Shown here in pieces: positions 1 through 6,905 of a stretch of DNA of 10,788 bases. The notes beneath the pieces are model-generated. The model did no database searches, was not told the origin of the DNA, and saw only the letters and a list, made by a program, of their open reading frames with translations. A program made the position numbers and the translations under genes. This DNA comes from an uncultured Collinsella sp. (GTDB taxonomy: Bacteria; Actinomycetota; Coriobacteriia; Coriobacteriales; Coriobacteriaceae). The DNA lies in NCBI GenBank assembly GCA_900553935.1, contig USFK01000033.1, positions 1 through 10,788 of the forward strand. Direction: 5' to 3'. Positions within the stretch are counted from its first letter, which is position 1; every line of letters begins with the position of its first letter.

Positions 1-611
1 GCAAGCGCGATCTCCACGGTACAGGGGTCGGACTTGAGCGGCGCGCGGCCCGAGTGGTCGGCAACGAGCGCAAAGATCGAGTTATCGGTGAGGTCCTCGG
101 CGGCCAGCGTCTGCAGGTAGGGATGATCGGCGAGCACAAAGGCGTTGTTCTCAAGCATGACGGGGATGCCGTCGGCCGTGCGCACGCGCTCGACCACGAT
201 AAGCTCGCAGCCGGGCTCCACGCCAAAGAACGCCGCATCCTCGTGCGTCGCCGCGACCACCGTGCGCGACACCAGGCGCGCTCCGGGCACCATGTCGTTG
301 GCAGCACAACCCTCAGTAAAGCTCTGGACGTCGCCCTTCTGGCGAATCTTGCGCTTGAGCTTGGGAGCGCATACAAAGGTGCCCCTCCCCTGCTGGCGGT
401 TGAGGTAGCCCGCGCGCGACAGCTCCTCGATGGCGCGGCGTACGGTGATGCGCCCCACGCCGTAGGACTTCGCGAGCTCCATCTCGGAAGGAATACGCGA
501 GCCGGCCGCGTACACGCCGCGCGCGATCTCGCCCTTTAGGTCGTCCATGACCTGCTGGTACAGCGGCACGGCGGACGAGCCAGCGCGGCCGGTTTTATCG
601 TCGGTTGCCAT
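1..611 (-). CDS. GntR-family (HutC/UTRA type) transcriptional regulator, 3' end cut by the window edge
   Basis: This gene runs off the left edge; 203 codons are visible from the ATG at 609-611. The N-terminal winged helix-turn-helix (about residues 15-80) shows the family signatures PLYQQ, IPSE and RITVRRAIEEL, followed by the wing QQGRGTF. The rest, from about residue 95, is the start of a UTRA effector-binding domain, with VVERVRTADGIP as the typical strand. Family knowledge says such proteins bind a sugar phosphate or similar small molecule and then release DNA. The start lies 2 nt beyond the recQ stop, and a GGGATGGGG Shine-Dalgarno-like stretch lies inside the end of recQ, so translation is probably coupled. 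The protein resembles the regulator at 2858-3577 along its whole visible length. The target genes are probably outside the window. The family call is firm; the ligand is unknown. Confidence 0.9.
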   Translation of the reverse strand, partial: MATDDKTGRAGSSAVPLYQQVMDDLKGEIARGVYAAGSRIPSEMELAKSYGVGRITVRRAIEELSRAGYLNRQQGRGTFVCAPKLKRKIRQKGDVQSFTEGCAANDMVPGARLVSRTVVAATHEDAAFFGVEPGCELIVVERVRTADGIPVMLENNAFVLADHPYLQTLAAEDLTDNSIFALVADHSGRAPLKSDPCTVEIAL

Positions 612-613
612 CG

Positions 614-2596
614 TTACGCCCCATCCCGTGCATGCTCGGATTCAAACTCTTCAATCGCCGCCATAAACTGCTCGCCAAAGGCGTCGGCCTTTTTCTCGCC
701 AATGCCGTTGACCTGGATCAGCTCCTCGCGCGTTTGAGGGCGCAGGCGGCACAGGCCGCGCAGAGCCTTGTCGGAAAAGACCATATACGGCGCCATCTCC
801 AGCTCGGTCGAGATCTCCTTGCGCAAGGCACGCAGGCGCTCGAACAGCTCGGCATCGTCGCCCACGCGCGGGCGCTGATCCAGCTCGGCCTCCTCGCGCA
901 GCAGATCCACCGCACGGCGGGCGCGAGCCGAGGCCTTGCGCTTGGACGCGCGACGCTTAACGGTAAAGGCGAACGCCTCATCCTCGACCTCGCCGGCACG
1001 CGGACCCAGTCCCACGACCGGGTACTGCCCCTGCGAGGTGGCCAAATAACCGCGGCCGCACAGCTGGCCGATGATGTCCTTGATGCGCCCGACCGATTCG
1101 CTCGACAGCTCACCGTAGCCGCGGTCCTCGTCCAGATGCATCTGGCGAATGCGCTCGGTATTGCCGCCGTGGAGCACGTCGGCGATCAGCGACTTGCCAA
1201 AGCGCATGGGTCGCGTGGCCACATAGCGCACGGCGGCGCGGGCCATATCGGTGACGTCCTCGACCTCGAACTGCGTGAGGCAGTTGCTGCAGTTGCCGCA
1301 GCCCTCGGCTTCGTCCGTGGCGGTGGCGCCCGCACCAGCCGCAGCAGCATGCTCGGCCGCGGCCTCGTCGCCAAAGTAGCGCAGCATATATTCGCGCAGG
1401 CAGCCGGTGGTATTGCAGTAGCCCTCCATCTGGCTGAGCAGACGATATCGATTCTGGAGCGCCCACGCGCGTTGCTCGTCGTCGAGCGCCTCGTCGGCCG
1501 CATCGCCGCGGTCGATTAAAAAGCGGCGCATGCGAAAATCGTTGCCGTTCCACAGTAAGTGGCAGCTGGCCGGATCGCCATCGCGGCCGGCGCGGCCCGC
1601 CTCCTGGTAGTAGGCCTCGATGCTCTCGGGCACATTGTTGTGGATCACGTAGCGCACGTTGGGCTTGTCGATGCCCATGCCAAAGGCGTTGGTGGCAACC
1701 ATCACCTGAAGATCGTCGTCAATAAAGGCACGCTGGCTTTGACGGCGGGCGTCGTTGCCCATGCCGGCATGGTAGCGGCCAACGCGAATGCCGCTGGGGC
1801 CCAGCGCCTCGGCAAGCTCGCCTGCCAGCGCATCGACCGTCTTGCGGGTCGAGCAATACACGATGCCGCTCTCGCCCGAATGCGCGATCACGTAGTCGCG
1901 CACCCACGCGGTCTTTGCCTTGTCGCCCATCTCCTCGCAGCCAAAGTAGAGGTTCTTGCGATCGAAGCCCGTCACCACCGTCGCGGGATTTTGCAGGCCG
2001 AGCATCTGCTGAATGTCCGCGCGCACACGCTCAGTCGCCGTAGCGGTAAAGGCCGCCACGATGGGGCGCTGCGGCAGGGAATCGATGAACTCACGAATCT
2101 GCAGGTAGGCGGGACGGAAATCCTGGCCCCATTGGCTCACGCAGTGGGCCTCGTCAATGGCCACGAGCGGCACGCCAATGCCGCCGTCCGCCGCGGCCTC
2201 CTGCGCAAAGGCCAAAAAGCGTGGCTCGAGCAAGCGCTCGGGCGCCACGTACATAAGCTGGTAGCGGCCCTCGCGCGCCCGCTTGAGCACGGTGTTTTGC
2301 TGGGCCGGAGTAAGGCTGGAGTTGAGATAACTGGGGCGCGCACCCGCCGCGAGCAGCGCGCGGGTCTGGTCCTCCATAAGCGACAGCAACGGACTCACCA
2401 CAAAGGTGATGCCGGGAAGCATGAGCGCGGGCACCTGGTAGCAAATGGACTTGCCGGCGCCCGTGGGCATAACGCCCAGCGCGTCGCAGCCGGCAAGGAT
2501 CGCATCGACCATACGGTCCTGCCCCGGGCGAAACGAGGTGTAGCCAAAATAGGCGCCGAGCGTGTCGAGCGCCATCTGCTGCATGCTATCGGTCAT
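614..2596 (-). CDS. recQ: ATP-dependent DNA helicase RecQ
   Basis: A 660-residue 3'-5' superfamily 2 DNA helicase acting in recombination repair and restart of stalled forks. All helicase motifs are visible: motif 0 around FRPGQ (residues 22-26), Walker A PTGAGKS (44-50), motif Ia VVSPLLSLMEDQ, the DEAH box (149-152 region) with the RecQ aromatic loop CVSQWGQDFRPAY, motif III TATAT, motif V ATNAFGMGIDKP, and motif VI QEAGRAGRDG. A zinc module follows (Cys399, Cys433, Cys436, Cys439), then a winged-helix RQC region, and an HRDC domain near residues 583-653. The zinc module carries an Ala-rich insert of about 17 residues compared with E. coli RecQ as I recall it. The ATG at 2594-2596 is preceded by AGGA at good spacing. 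The GntR gene at 1-611 starts 2 nt downstream. Confidence 0.97.
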   Translation of the reverse strand: MTDSMQQMALDTLGAYFGYTSFRPGQDRMVDAILAGCDALGVMPTGAGKSICYQVPALMLPGITFVVSPLLSLMEDQTRALLAAGARPSYLNSSLTPAQQNTVLKRAREGRYQLMYVAPERLLEPRFLAFAQEAAADGGIGVPLVAIDEAHCVSQWGQDFRPAYLQIREFIDSLPQRPIVAAFTATATERVRADIQQMLGLQNPATVVTGFDRKNLYFGCEEMGDKAKTAWVRDYVIAHSGESGIVYCSTRKTVDALAGELAEALGPSGIRVGRYHAGMGNDARRQSQRAFIDDDLQVMVATNAFGMGIDKPNVRYVIHNNVPESIEAYYQEAGRAGRDGDPASCHLLWNGNDFRMRRFLIDRGDAADEALDDEQRAWALQNRYRLLSQMEGYCNTTGCLREYMLRYFGDEAAAEHAAAAGAGATATDEAEGCGNCSNCLTQFEVEDVTDMARAAVRYVATRPMRFGKSLIADVLHGGNTERIRQMHLDEDRGYGELSSESVGRIKDIIGQLCGRGYLATSQGQYPVVGLGPRAGEVEDEAFAFTVKRRASKRKASARARRAVDLLREEAELDQRPRVGDDAELFERLRALRKEISTELEMAPYMVFSDKALRGLCRLRPQTREELIQVNGIGEKKADAFGEQFMAAIEEFESEHARDGA

Positions 2597-2627
2597 GGTT
2601 TCCTAACGTCCAAGTCATCTGCCGCCG

Positions 2628-2633
2628 ATTATA
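2628..2633 (-). promoter_or_regulatory. Candidate -10 box of recQ
   Basis: On the minus strand this reads TATAAT, a perfect -10 consensus, about 30 nt upstream of the recQ start codon. I see no good -35 hexamer at 16-18 nt upstream, where the sequence is very GC-rich, so the promoter may be weak or need a regulator. The call rests on the hexamer and its position only. Confidence 0.4.
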
Positions 2634-2694
2634 CGCCGCCACACGGACCAGCGCCGCACGGCTGCCGGCCACAAGCAACGCGATCCGAGGGAAC

Positions 2695-2789
2695 GAGCGT
2701 GGATTTTTGGACACTTTCCTGATGAGCATGGATAATCTCCCACTTTGAGCCCGTCACCGAGCCAAAAACGGGAGATTATCCACGCTCAT
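2695..2789. repeat. Three-copy intergenic repeat with a 20-bp inverted repeat
   Basis: The unit gagcRtggat-N7-cacttt occurs twice in direct orientation, at 2695-2717 and 2724-2746 (period 29 nt). The motif gagcgtggat followed by aatctccc occurs a third time inverted at 2770-2787. The second and third copies form an inverted repeat, 2722-2741 against 2770-2789, with 19 of 20 bases paired and a 28-nt loop. It lies between the recQ promoter region and the end of the GntR gene. I infer a REP/MITE-like intergenic repeat or a regulator site. No transposase is adjacent. Confidence 0.7.
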
Positions 2790-2829
2790 TCTGCAGATTG
2801 CCGCTCTGGCGGGCTTGCAGCGTCGACTG

Positions 2830-2857
2830 GTTACGCGGTTTGGTAAAACCGCGTAAC
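2830..2857 (-). terminator. Hairpin abutting the GntR stop codon, probable terminator
   Basis: A perfect 12-bp stem (2830-2841 with 2846-2857) closes a 4-nt loop and begins at the base next to the TAA stop of the regulator at 2858-3577. The stem is strong, but no T-tract follows on the minus strand, so it is not a textbook intrinsic terminator. It may stop transcription inefficiently or protect the mRNA 3' end. Confidence 0.5.
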
Positions 2858-3577
2858 TTACATGACCATAACGTAGCGCGATCCCACGTAGTACTGCTTA
2901 CCCATCAAAACCGGCTCGCCATTGGGGCCGATAAAGCCGGCACGCAGGTTGAGCAGCGGATCGTGCGGAGCAATGCCCAGCTCAGCCGCCTGCTCGGCAT
3001 TGGCACGAACGGCCTCGACCGTGCGGTAGCCAACCGAGACAATCGGCGTTCCGCCAACACGCTCGACCTCGGCAAAAATCGACTTGTCCTCAAGATCGGC
3101 CGTCAACAGCTCACGGTATGTATCAAACGGCACAAAGATGTTTTCCTCAAAGATGGGCTCGCCGTCGGCCGTACGCACGCGCTTAATGTGCAGTAGCAGC
3201 GCGTCCTTCTGCAGGCCAAAGAACTCCATCTCGTTTTGACGTGCCGGCACAATCTGGCGATCGACCACGTGTGCACCCGCCTTCATGCCGTTATCGGCGC
3301 AAAGCTCGGTGAACGTCTGCAGCGTCGAGGCGTGGAACTGGCGGTTGATGTGCGGCGTGGAGACAAAGGTGCCGCGGCCCTGCTGCTTAACCAGATAGCC
3401 GTCGGAACACAGTTCCTCGACGGCACGGCGCACCGTAATACGGCTCACCTCGTACTGTTCGGCAAGCTCAAGCTCGGACGGAATGCGCTCCTTGGGTGCA
3501 TAAACCCCTTTCTCGATTGCATCCTTGATCTCGTCATAAATCTGCTGGTAAAGCGGTGCATTTTTGGGTGTGGGCAT
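2858..3577 (-). CDS. GntR-family (HutC/UTRA type) transcriptional regulator, candidate repressor of the PTS operon
   Basis: A complete 239-residue regulator. Residues 8-73 form a GntR winged helix-turn-helix (PLYQQ, IPSELELAEQ, recognition helix SRITVRRAVEEL, wing QQGRGTF). Residues about 92-232 form a UTRA ligand-binding domain with the typical IKRVRTADGEPIFEEN strand. Length is normal for the HutC subfamily, which includes FrlR, NagR and TreR and usually senses phosphorylated sugars. The ATG at 3575-3577 follows an AAGAG stretch at a plausible distance. Its AT-rich upstream region contains an ACGT-N5-ACGT element that also occurs in the promoter of the PTS operon (9647-9659). That supports autoregulation and control of the PTS genes. 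The ligand is unknown; a phosphorylated PTS substrate is the natural guess. Confidence 0.93.
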   Translation of the reverse strand: MPTPKNAPLYQQIYDEIKDAIEKGVYAPKERIPSELELAEQYEVSRITVRRAVEELCSDGYLVKQQGRGTFVSTPHINRQFHASTLQTFTELCADNGMKAGAHVVDRQIVPARQNEMEFFGLQKDALLLHIKRVRTADGEPIFEENIFVPFDTYRELLTADLEDKSIFAEVERVGGTPIVSVGYRTVEAVRANAEQAAELGIAPHDPLLNLRAGFIGPNGEPVLMGKQYYVGSRYVMVM

Positions 3578-3614
3578 ATCTGATCACTCTTATCAAAATA
3601 GCGAAATAACTAAT

Positions 3615-3627
3615 ACGTATATAACGT
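3615..3627. promoter_or_regulatory. Candidate operator of the GntR/UTRA regulator (autoregulation)
   Basis: The 13-mer acgtatataacgt has ACGT half-sites 9 bp apart and sits in the AT-rich 104-nt gap in front of the regulator gene. The PTS promoter carries ACGTATAAGACGT (minus strand, 9647-9659), identical at 11 of 13 positions. An 11-nt stretch tataacgtctt is also shared exactly (3620-3630 and 9643-9653). Near-palindromic symmetry suits a dimeric GntR protein. Minus-strand TATAAA and TTATAT stretches nearby could serve as -10 boxes, but I cannot choose one. Confidence 0.5.
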
Positions 3628-3681
3628 CTTTTTATATGTTATCTCAGTTTGATAAAACGATACACCACATACAGCAAATCC

Positions 3682-4689
3682 TTACTTGCCGTCGTCCTGC
3701 TGCAGACTGTCCTGCTCGCTGAGGCGCGCCTGCCTGCTGGCCATGCGCGCGGGCTTGTCGGGATCGGGTACGGCCGTGGGCATGGGCTCGTCGACATGAC
3801 CGCCCCACCAGCCGCCCACAAAGTTGAGCGTGTGGAACACGTTGATCACGGCGCCGGGATCAATGTCGCACACCAGCTTGATAATATCCTGGCTCTCGTA
3901 GGTCGAGACAACGGTGTTCAGCAGGTACATCTTTTCGCGGCTATATCCGCCGATGACCTCGGCGCAGCTAATACCATGCTGAAAATGGTCAACATAGGCG
4001 GTCATGACCTCGTCTGCCTTGCGCGTCGTGATCTGCAGCGTCACGCGGTCGTAGCGATGATAGAAACTGTCGATGGTCTTGGTCGAAATAAACTGGAACA
4101 CGATGGAGTACGCTGCGTTATCCCAGCCAAACATAAAACCAAAGATCGCCAGGATAAAGCAGTTGAAACCAAAGATGACGCCCCAGATGGTCTTGCCCGT
4201 GTGGTTGGAGACCCACAGCGCGATAAAGTCGGTGCCGCCGGTGGATGCGCCAGACTTAAGCGCGATGGCAGCGCCCAGGCCCAAGACCACGCCGCCAAAA
4301 ATGATGAGCATGATCTTGTCGCCCAAAAACGGAGCGAAGTGAAAGATGTTGAGAAACAGCGATGAGAGCACAACCTGCATCATCGAGAAGATGACGAAGC
4401 GCTTGCTAATGCCGCTCCAGCATAGGAGCGCCACAGGGATGTTGAGCGCGAGCATACCGAGCGAGATGTCGATGTGAACGCCGCCAAGCGAGGTAACGCG
4501 ATCGAGCAGGACCGCGACGCCGGTGAGACCGCTCGGAAGCAGATCAGCGGGCTGAATGAACGCCTGGATCAGAAATGTCTGGAGAACGGCGGAAATGGTG
4601 ACCGCCACGGCGGTAATGGCGCGGCGGACGATGGTAAGGCGGCCGAGCACGAGCACGCGGTCCGTGAGCTGATCGATGGCATTCGCCAC
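3682..4689 (-). CDS. YitT-family membrane protein (DUF161/YitT plus DUF2179)
   Basis: A 335-residue integral membrane protein of the YitT family, whose function is not established. Several membrane segments lie between about residues 24 and 190. The family motif GASTGGTDFIA occupies 147-157, just after the fifth hydrophobic stretch. A soluble DUF2179 domain covers about 213-290 (motifs TTRKADEVMTAY, IGGYSREKMYLL, then INVF). After it comes a hydrophilic tail of about 40 residues rich in Pro, Asp and Gln, making the protein longer than the roughly 280-290 residues usual for the family. The start is GTG at 4687-4689, supported by AGGGAG about 6 nt upstream. It lies 104 nt upstream of the GntR gene on the same strand; no terminator is evident between them, so read-through is possible. 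Confidence 0.88.
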   Translation of the reverse strand: MANAIDQLTDRVLVLGRLTIVRRAITAVAVTISAVLQTFLIQAFIQPADLLPSGLTGVAVLLDRVTSLGGVHIDISLGMLALNIPVALLCWSGISKRFVIFSMMQVVLSSLFLNIFHFAPFLGDKIMLIIFGGVVLGLGAAIALKSGASTGGTDFIALWVSNHTGKTIWGVIFGFNCFILAIFGFMFGWDNAAYSIVFQFISTKTIDSFYHRYDRVTLQITTRKADEVMTAYVDHFQHGISCAEVIGGYSREKMYLLNTVVSTYESQDIIKLVCDIDPGAVINVFHTLNFVGGWWGGHVDEPMPTAVPDPDKPARMASRQARLSEQDSLQQDDGK

Positions 4690-4734
4690 GTAGGCTCCCT
4701 TCGAAGGCAGATGTAGTTGTGGGGCATGTCGGCG

Positions 4735-4743
4735 ATTGTAGCA
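4735..4743 (-). promoter_or_regulatory. Candidate extended -10 promoter of the YitT-family gene
   Basis: The minus strand reads TGCTACAAT, an extended -10 (TGn plus TACAAT, 5 of 6 consensus), about 46 nt upstream of the GTG start. A TTGAGG hexamer lies 20 nt further up, which is too far for a normal -35. Extended -10 promoters can work without one. Confidence 0.4.
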
Positions 4744-4825
4744 TGGAGCGACAGAGGGCGCCTCAATTCACCCTCTCTCGACAACCAAAACGGGACCGGT
4801 AACCCCACAACCAAAGGCCCAAATT

Positions 4826-4949
4826 CTAAGTGAGTAGACTTTTCGCAACCTGCCGAGCACAGCCAATAACAGCCACCTCTGTGACCTGCGGTTTTACTAA
4901 GGCAGAAACGCTTTGTGCTCGGCATGCGCCAAAAAGTCTACTCACTTAG
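4826..4949. repeat. 124-bp MITE-like element with perfect 18-bp terminal inverted repeats
   Basis: The ends ctaagtgagtagactttt (4826-4843) and its exact reverse complement (4932-4949) match at all 18 positions. Inside, tgccgagcaca (4851-4861) pairs perfectly with 4914-4924, so the whole unit can fold into one long interrupted stem with a loop of about 52 nt. There is no reading frame of note and no obvious target-site duplication. I infer a non-autonomous mobile or REP-type element, or a structured RNA. Confidence 0.7.
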
Positions 4950-4993
4950 TCTGAGTCGAAGCCAAACTGATCCAAATTGAAGCCAAAATGAGC

Positions 4994-5041
4994 CAATCCG
5001 CCGCGATAAATGCGCGAATCGGCACTTCTCGCGGCGGATTG
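4994..5041 (-). terminator. Probable terminator of the HAD gene
   Basis: A perfect 13-bp GC-rich stem (4994-5006 with 5029-5041) starts 3 nt after the HAD stop codon. The loop is 22 nt and can itself form a small stem. On the minus strand the downstream flank is GGCTCATTTTGG, so the U-tract is short and offset. Position favours a terminator role. Confidence 0.6.
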
Positions 5042-5044
5042 ACG

Positions 5045-5674
5045 CTACAAAGCGGCCAGAATGTCGGTCAGATTATCGATAACGGCATCGGCTCGCGATT
5101 GATCGAGGTTGACGCCCTCATGCGGACGCAGTGCCAGGACGCGGGCGCCGGAGCGCTTGCCAGCCTCGATGCCCAACGGCGAGTCCTCGATAACCAGGCA
5201 CTCGGCGGGGTCAACGCCCAGCGCCTCCATGGCACGCAGGTAGATCTCGGGGTCGGGCTTAAATGCACTGCACTCGTGACCGCTGATGGTGTAGTCCAGC
5301 ACGTCGGTGATACCGGCAATCTCCACCAGCTCGTCAATGAGCTCGCGATAGGACGAGCTCGCGATGGCACATTTCATGCCGCGCTTGTGCAGCTCACGCA
5401 TCACCGGCTCCGTCTGCTCGTTGAGTAGCTCGGCATACGGAACGGGATGGTCCGGGCTGTAGACCTGCTTGTACTCCACGCGCAGGCGCTCGCGCAGCTC
5501 AACATCGTCGGGCACCAGCGACTTCCAAATGGCGGGCTCGTTAGACCCCGAAAGATCGGGAATCTCGTCAAAGTGGAACCCCTTCTCCTCCATAAACGCC
5601 ACGCGACGACGGTTGTAGAACCACTCGGTATCGACCAGCACGCCGTCCATATCAAACAGCACTGCCTTGATCAT
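5045..5674 (-). CDS. HAD-family hydrolase, beta-phosphoglucomutase/sugar-phosphatase-like
   Basis: A 209-residue cytosolic HAD hydrolase with a C1 cap. Motif I is FDMDGVLVDTE (residues 7-17; nucleophile Asp8, acid/base Asp10). Motif II is IASSS (104-108), motif III is Lys139 in AFKPDPEIYL, and motif IV is VIEDSPLGIEAG (161-172). This pattern fits small sugar-phosphate phosphatases and beta-phosphoglucomutases; the exact substrate cannot be read from sequence. I chose the ATG at 5672-5674 because GGGAGGAG ends 6 nt before it. An ATG 6 nt further up abuts that ribosome-binding site, and a longer in-frame extension to 5806 runs through the hairpins and lacks support. The gene follows the PTS/SIS terminator, so it probably has its own promoter. 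A role in handling sugar phosphate from the neighbouring pathway is only inference. Confidence 0.9.
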   Translation of the reverse strand: MIKAVLFDMDGVLVDTEWFYNRRRVAFMEEKGFHFDEIPDLSGSNEPAIWKSLVPDDVELRERLRVEYKQVYSPDHPVPYAELLNEQTEPVMRELHKRGMKCAIASSSYRELIDELVEIAGITDVLDYTISGHECSAFKPDPEIYLRAMEALGVDPAECLVIEDSPLGIEAGKRSGARVLALRPHEGVNLDQSRADAVIDNLTDILAAL

Positions 5675-5688
5675 ACGCATCTCCTCCC

Positions 5689-5723
5689 ACCTGCCAAAAA
5701 GGGACAGGTTTATTTTGGTAGGT
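5689..5723. repeat. REP-like hairpin upstream of the HAD ribosome-binding site
   Basis: acctgccaaaa (5689-5699) and ttttggtaggt (5713-5723) pair at 10 of 11 positions, around a loop containing GGGACAG. The 10-mer aaagggacag (5698-5707) recurs on the opposite strand at 6919-6928 in another hairpin. The element touches the HAD Shine-Dalgarno sequence at 5681-5688, so it lies in that gene's leader. From memory, GGGACAGGTTTATTTT-like repeats are often seen with REP-associated (Y1) transposases, but no such gene is present here. Confidence 0.6.
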
Positions 5724-5765
5724 TTTATCTGGGGTTTTATGACGCAACGGACACGCCCCCAAAGC

Positions 5766-5796
5766 AAAAAGGGGACGGGGCGCAAACCCCATCCCC
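5766..5796 (-). terminator. Intrinsic terminator of the PTS/SIS transcription unit
   Basis: On the minus strand GGGGATGGGG (5787-5796) pairs with CCCCGTCCCC (5771-5780) around a 6-nt loop, with a single G-U pair, and is followed directly by TTTTT (5766-5770). It lies about 35 nt beyond the SIS stop codon. This is the clearest terminator in the window. Confidence 0.9.
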
Positions 5797-5830
5797 TCTC
5801 AATCAACCCGTAAGGTCTACTTACTTGTGA

Positions 5831-6814
5831 TTAGTAGGAAAGCTTCCACATGTAGCGACGCATGGTCAGCGGGTGCTGACGGGCCTCGGCGATCTGGTTG
5901 CCGTACTCGCGCATAACGGCGAGGTGCAGCAGCGGGTTGAAGTAGGTGACGACGCTCGCGGGCACGGCGTCAGCCAGGCCGTAGTCCTTGGAGTCGATCA
6001 GAGCGACCTTGGCGCCCATGCGCTCAAGGAAGGTGAGGGCGCGAGCGTCCATCGGACGGGTAGCACCATCGGACATGAAGAAGACGTAGGGCTTACCCTC
6101 GGTGGAAACCTCGAACGGGCCGTGGAAGTACTCGCCGGTGTTGTAGGCGGCGGCGTCGATCCACTGCATCTCGGTGAACAGGAAGGCGGCGTGAGAATAA
6201 GCCATCTTCTCGGAGGCACCGGAAGCCATGAAGTAGATCATCTTGTCGTCCTTGAAGTCCTCGGCGAACTTCTTGGCGAGCTTCTTGCAGTGCTGAGCGG
6301 CGTTCTCGCAGAGATCGAAGACGTTGGTGAGGCCGGTGATCATGTCCTCGTAGTGGTCATAACCCTCGGTCTGCTGAAGGATCTCGACAGCAAGAGCGAT
6401 GGCATAGCCGGGCTTCTCGCACTTGGCAGCGTAGTTGGCGTGGAAGCCGTGAACGATGACGTGGTCGGCGTCGACGGTCAGAGCGGAGCCAGCCTTGTTG
6501 GTGAGGGAGACGACCGGGCAGTTGTGCTTCTTGGCGGTCTTGTTGGCCTCGACGGTCTCGGGCGTGGAGCCACCGAGGGAGCAGGTGATCACGAAAGTGT
6601 GCTCGTTGACCCAGGAAGGCGTGTCGTAGTTGAACTCGTTAGCGGTGAAGATCTGAACGTTCAGCTTGTCCGTGTTGTTGGCCAGGAAGTACTTGGCGGG
6701 GTAAAGGTCGGACATGGAGGCACCGCAGCCGACGAAGGCGACGCTGTGGATCTCGTGGTTGGACAGGACGTCAGCGACGATCTGCTTAGGGAGGTTAAGG
6801 TCGATCTCGTACAT
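5831..6814 (-). CDS. SIS-domain sugar isomerase-type protein, FrlB/GfrF-like fructosamine-6-phosphate deglycase
   Basis: A 327-residue cytosolic protein with two SIS (sugar isomerase) domains. SIS1 (about 22-150) has VAFVGCGAS and ITCSLGGSTPETVEA for phosphosugar binding. SIS2 (about 185-310) has YFMASGASEKMAY and GEYFHGPFE. In FrlB a Glu and a His 16 residues apart are, as I recall, catalytic; here Glu215 (TEMQW) and His231 (FHGP) have the same spacing, and the C-terminus RRYMWKLSY resembles FrlB's. The expected reaction is cleavage of a PTS-phosphorylated fructosamine or glucosamine-type adduct to glucose-6-phosphate and amine. AgaS-like or GlmS-like activity is the alternative. ATG 6812-6814 is chosen because AAAGGA ends 9 nt upstream; the ATG at 6823 abuts it. 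The gene lies 198 nt after the IID gene and ends at a strong terminator. Confidence 0.82.
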   Translation of the reverse strand: MYEIDLNLPKQIVADVLSNHEIHSVAFVGCGASMSDLYPAKYFLANNTDKLNVQIFTANEFNYDTPSWVNEHTFVITCSLGGSTPETVEANKTAKKHNCPVVSLTNKAGSALTVDADHVIVHGFHANYAAKCEKPGYAIALAVEILQQTEGYDHYEDMITGLTNVFDLCENAAQHCKKLAKKFAEDFKDDKMIYFMASGASEKMAYSHAAFLFTEMQWIDAAAYNTGEYFHGPFEVSTEGKPYVFFMSDGATRPMDARALTFLERMGAKVALIDSKDYGLADAVPASVVTYFNPLLHLAVMREYGNQIAEARQHPLTMRRYMWKLSY

Positions 6815-6905
6815 CTGACACATTCCTTTCGATTTTTGCGGCGCCACTTTGCCGGACGCACACAGGGTTACCGTGATTTGGACCGACTCGTCGGCCCGTT
6901 GAGGA

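Larger units (their letters stand above)
4690..5044. other. 355-nt intergenic region between the HAD gene and the YitT-family gene
   Basis: No coding sequence is supported here. In minus-strand order it holds a terminator-like hairpin (4994-5041), a short 21-nt-period direct repeat (gaagccaaaMtga at 4958-4970 and 4979-4991), a 124-bp inverted-repeat element (4826-4949), a poorly structured stretch (4744-4825), and the promoter region of the YitT-family gene. Confidence 0.7.

Noticed and set aside
605..2722. Long plus-strand open frames opposite recQ (605-1519 and 1559-2722)
   Set aside because: They mirror the codon structure of a clear RecQ gene in high-GC DNA, show no recognisable domains, and have low-complexity Ala/Arg/His composition typical of antisense shadows.
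2770..2789. Single DnaA box or replication origin
   Set aside because: TTATCCACG differs from the consensus at the last base. There is only one good copy, and no dnaA, dnaN or AT-rich unwinding region is nearby.
5675..5806. N-terminal extension of the HAD protein by 44 residues
   Set aside because: It runs through a hairpin and the terminator of the previous unit, has no homology to the HAD fold, and the ribosome-binding site points to the ATG at 5672-5674.
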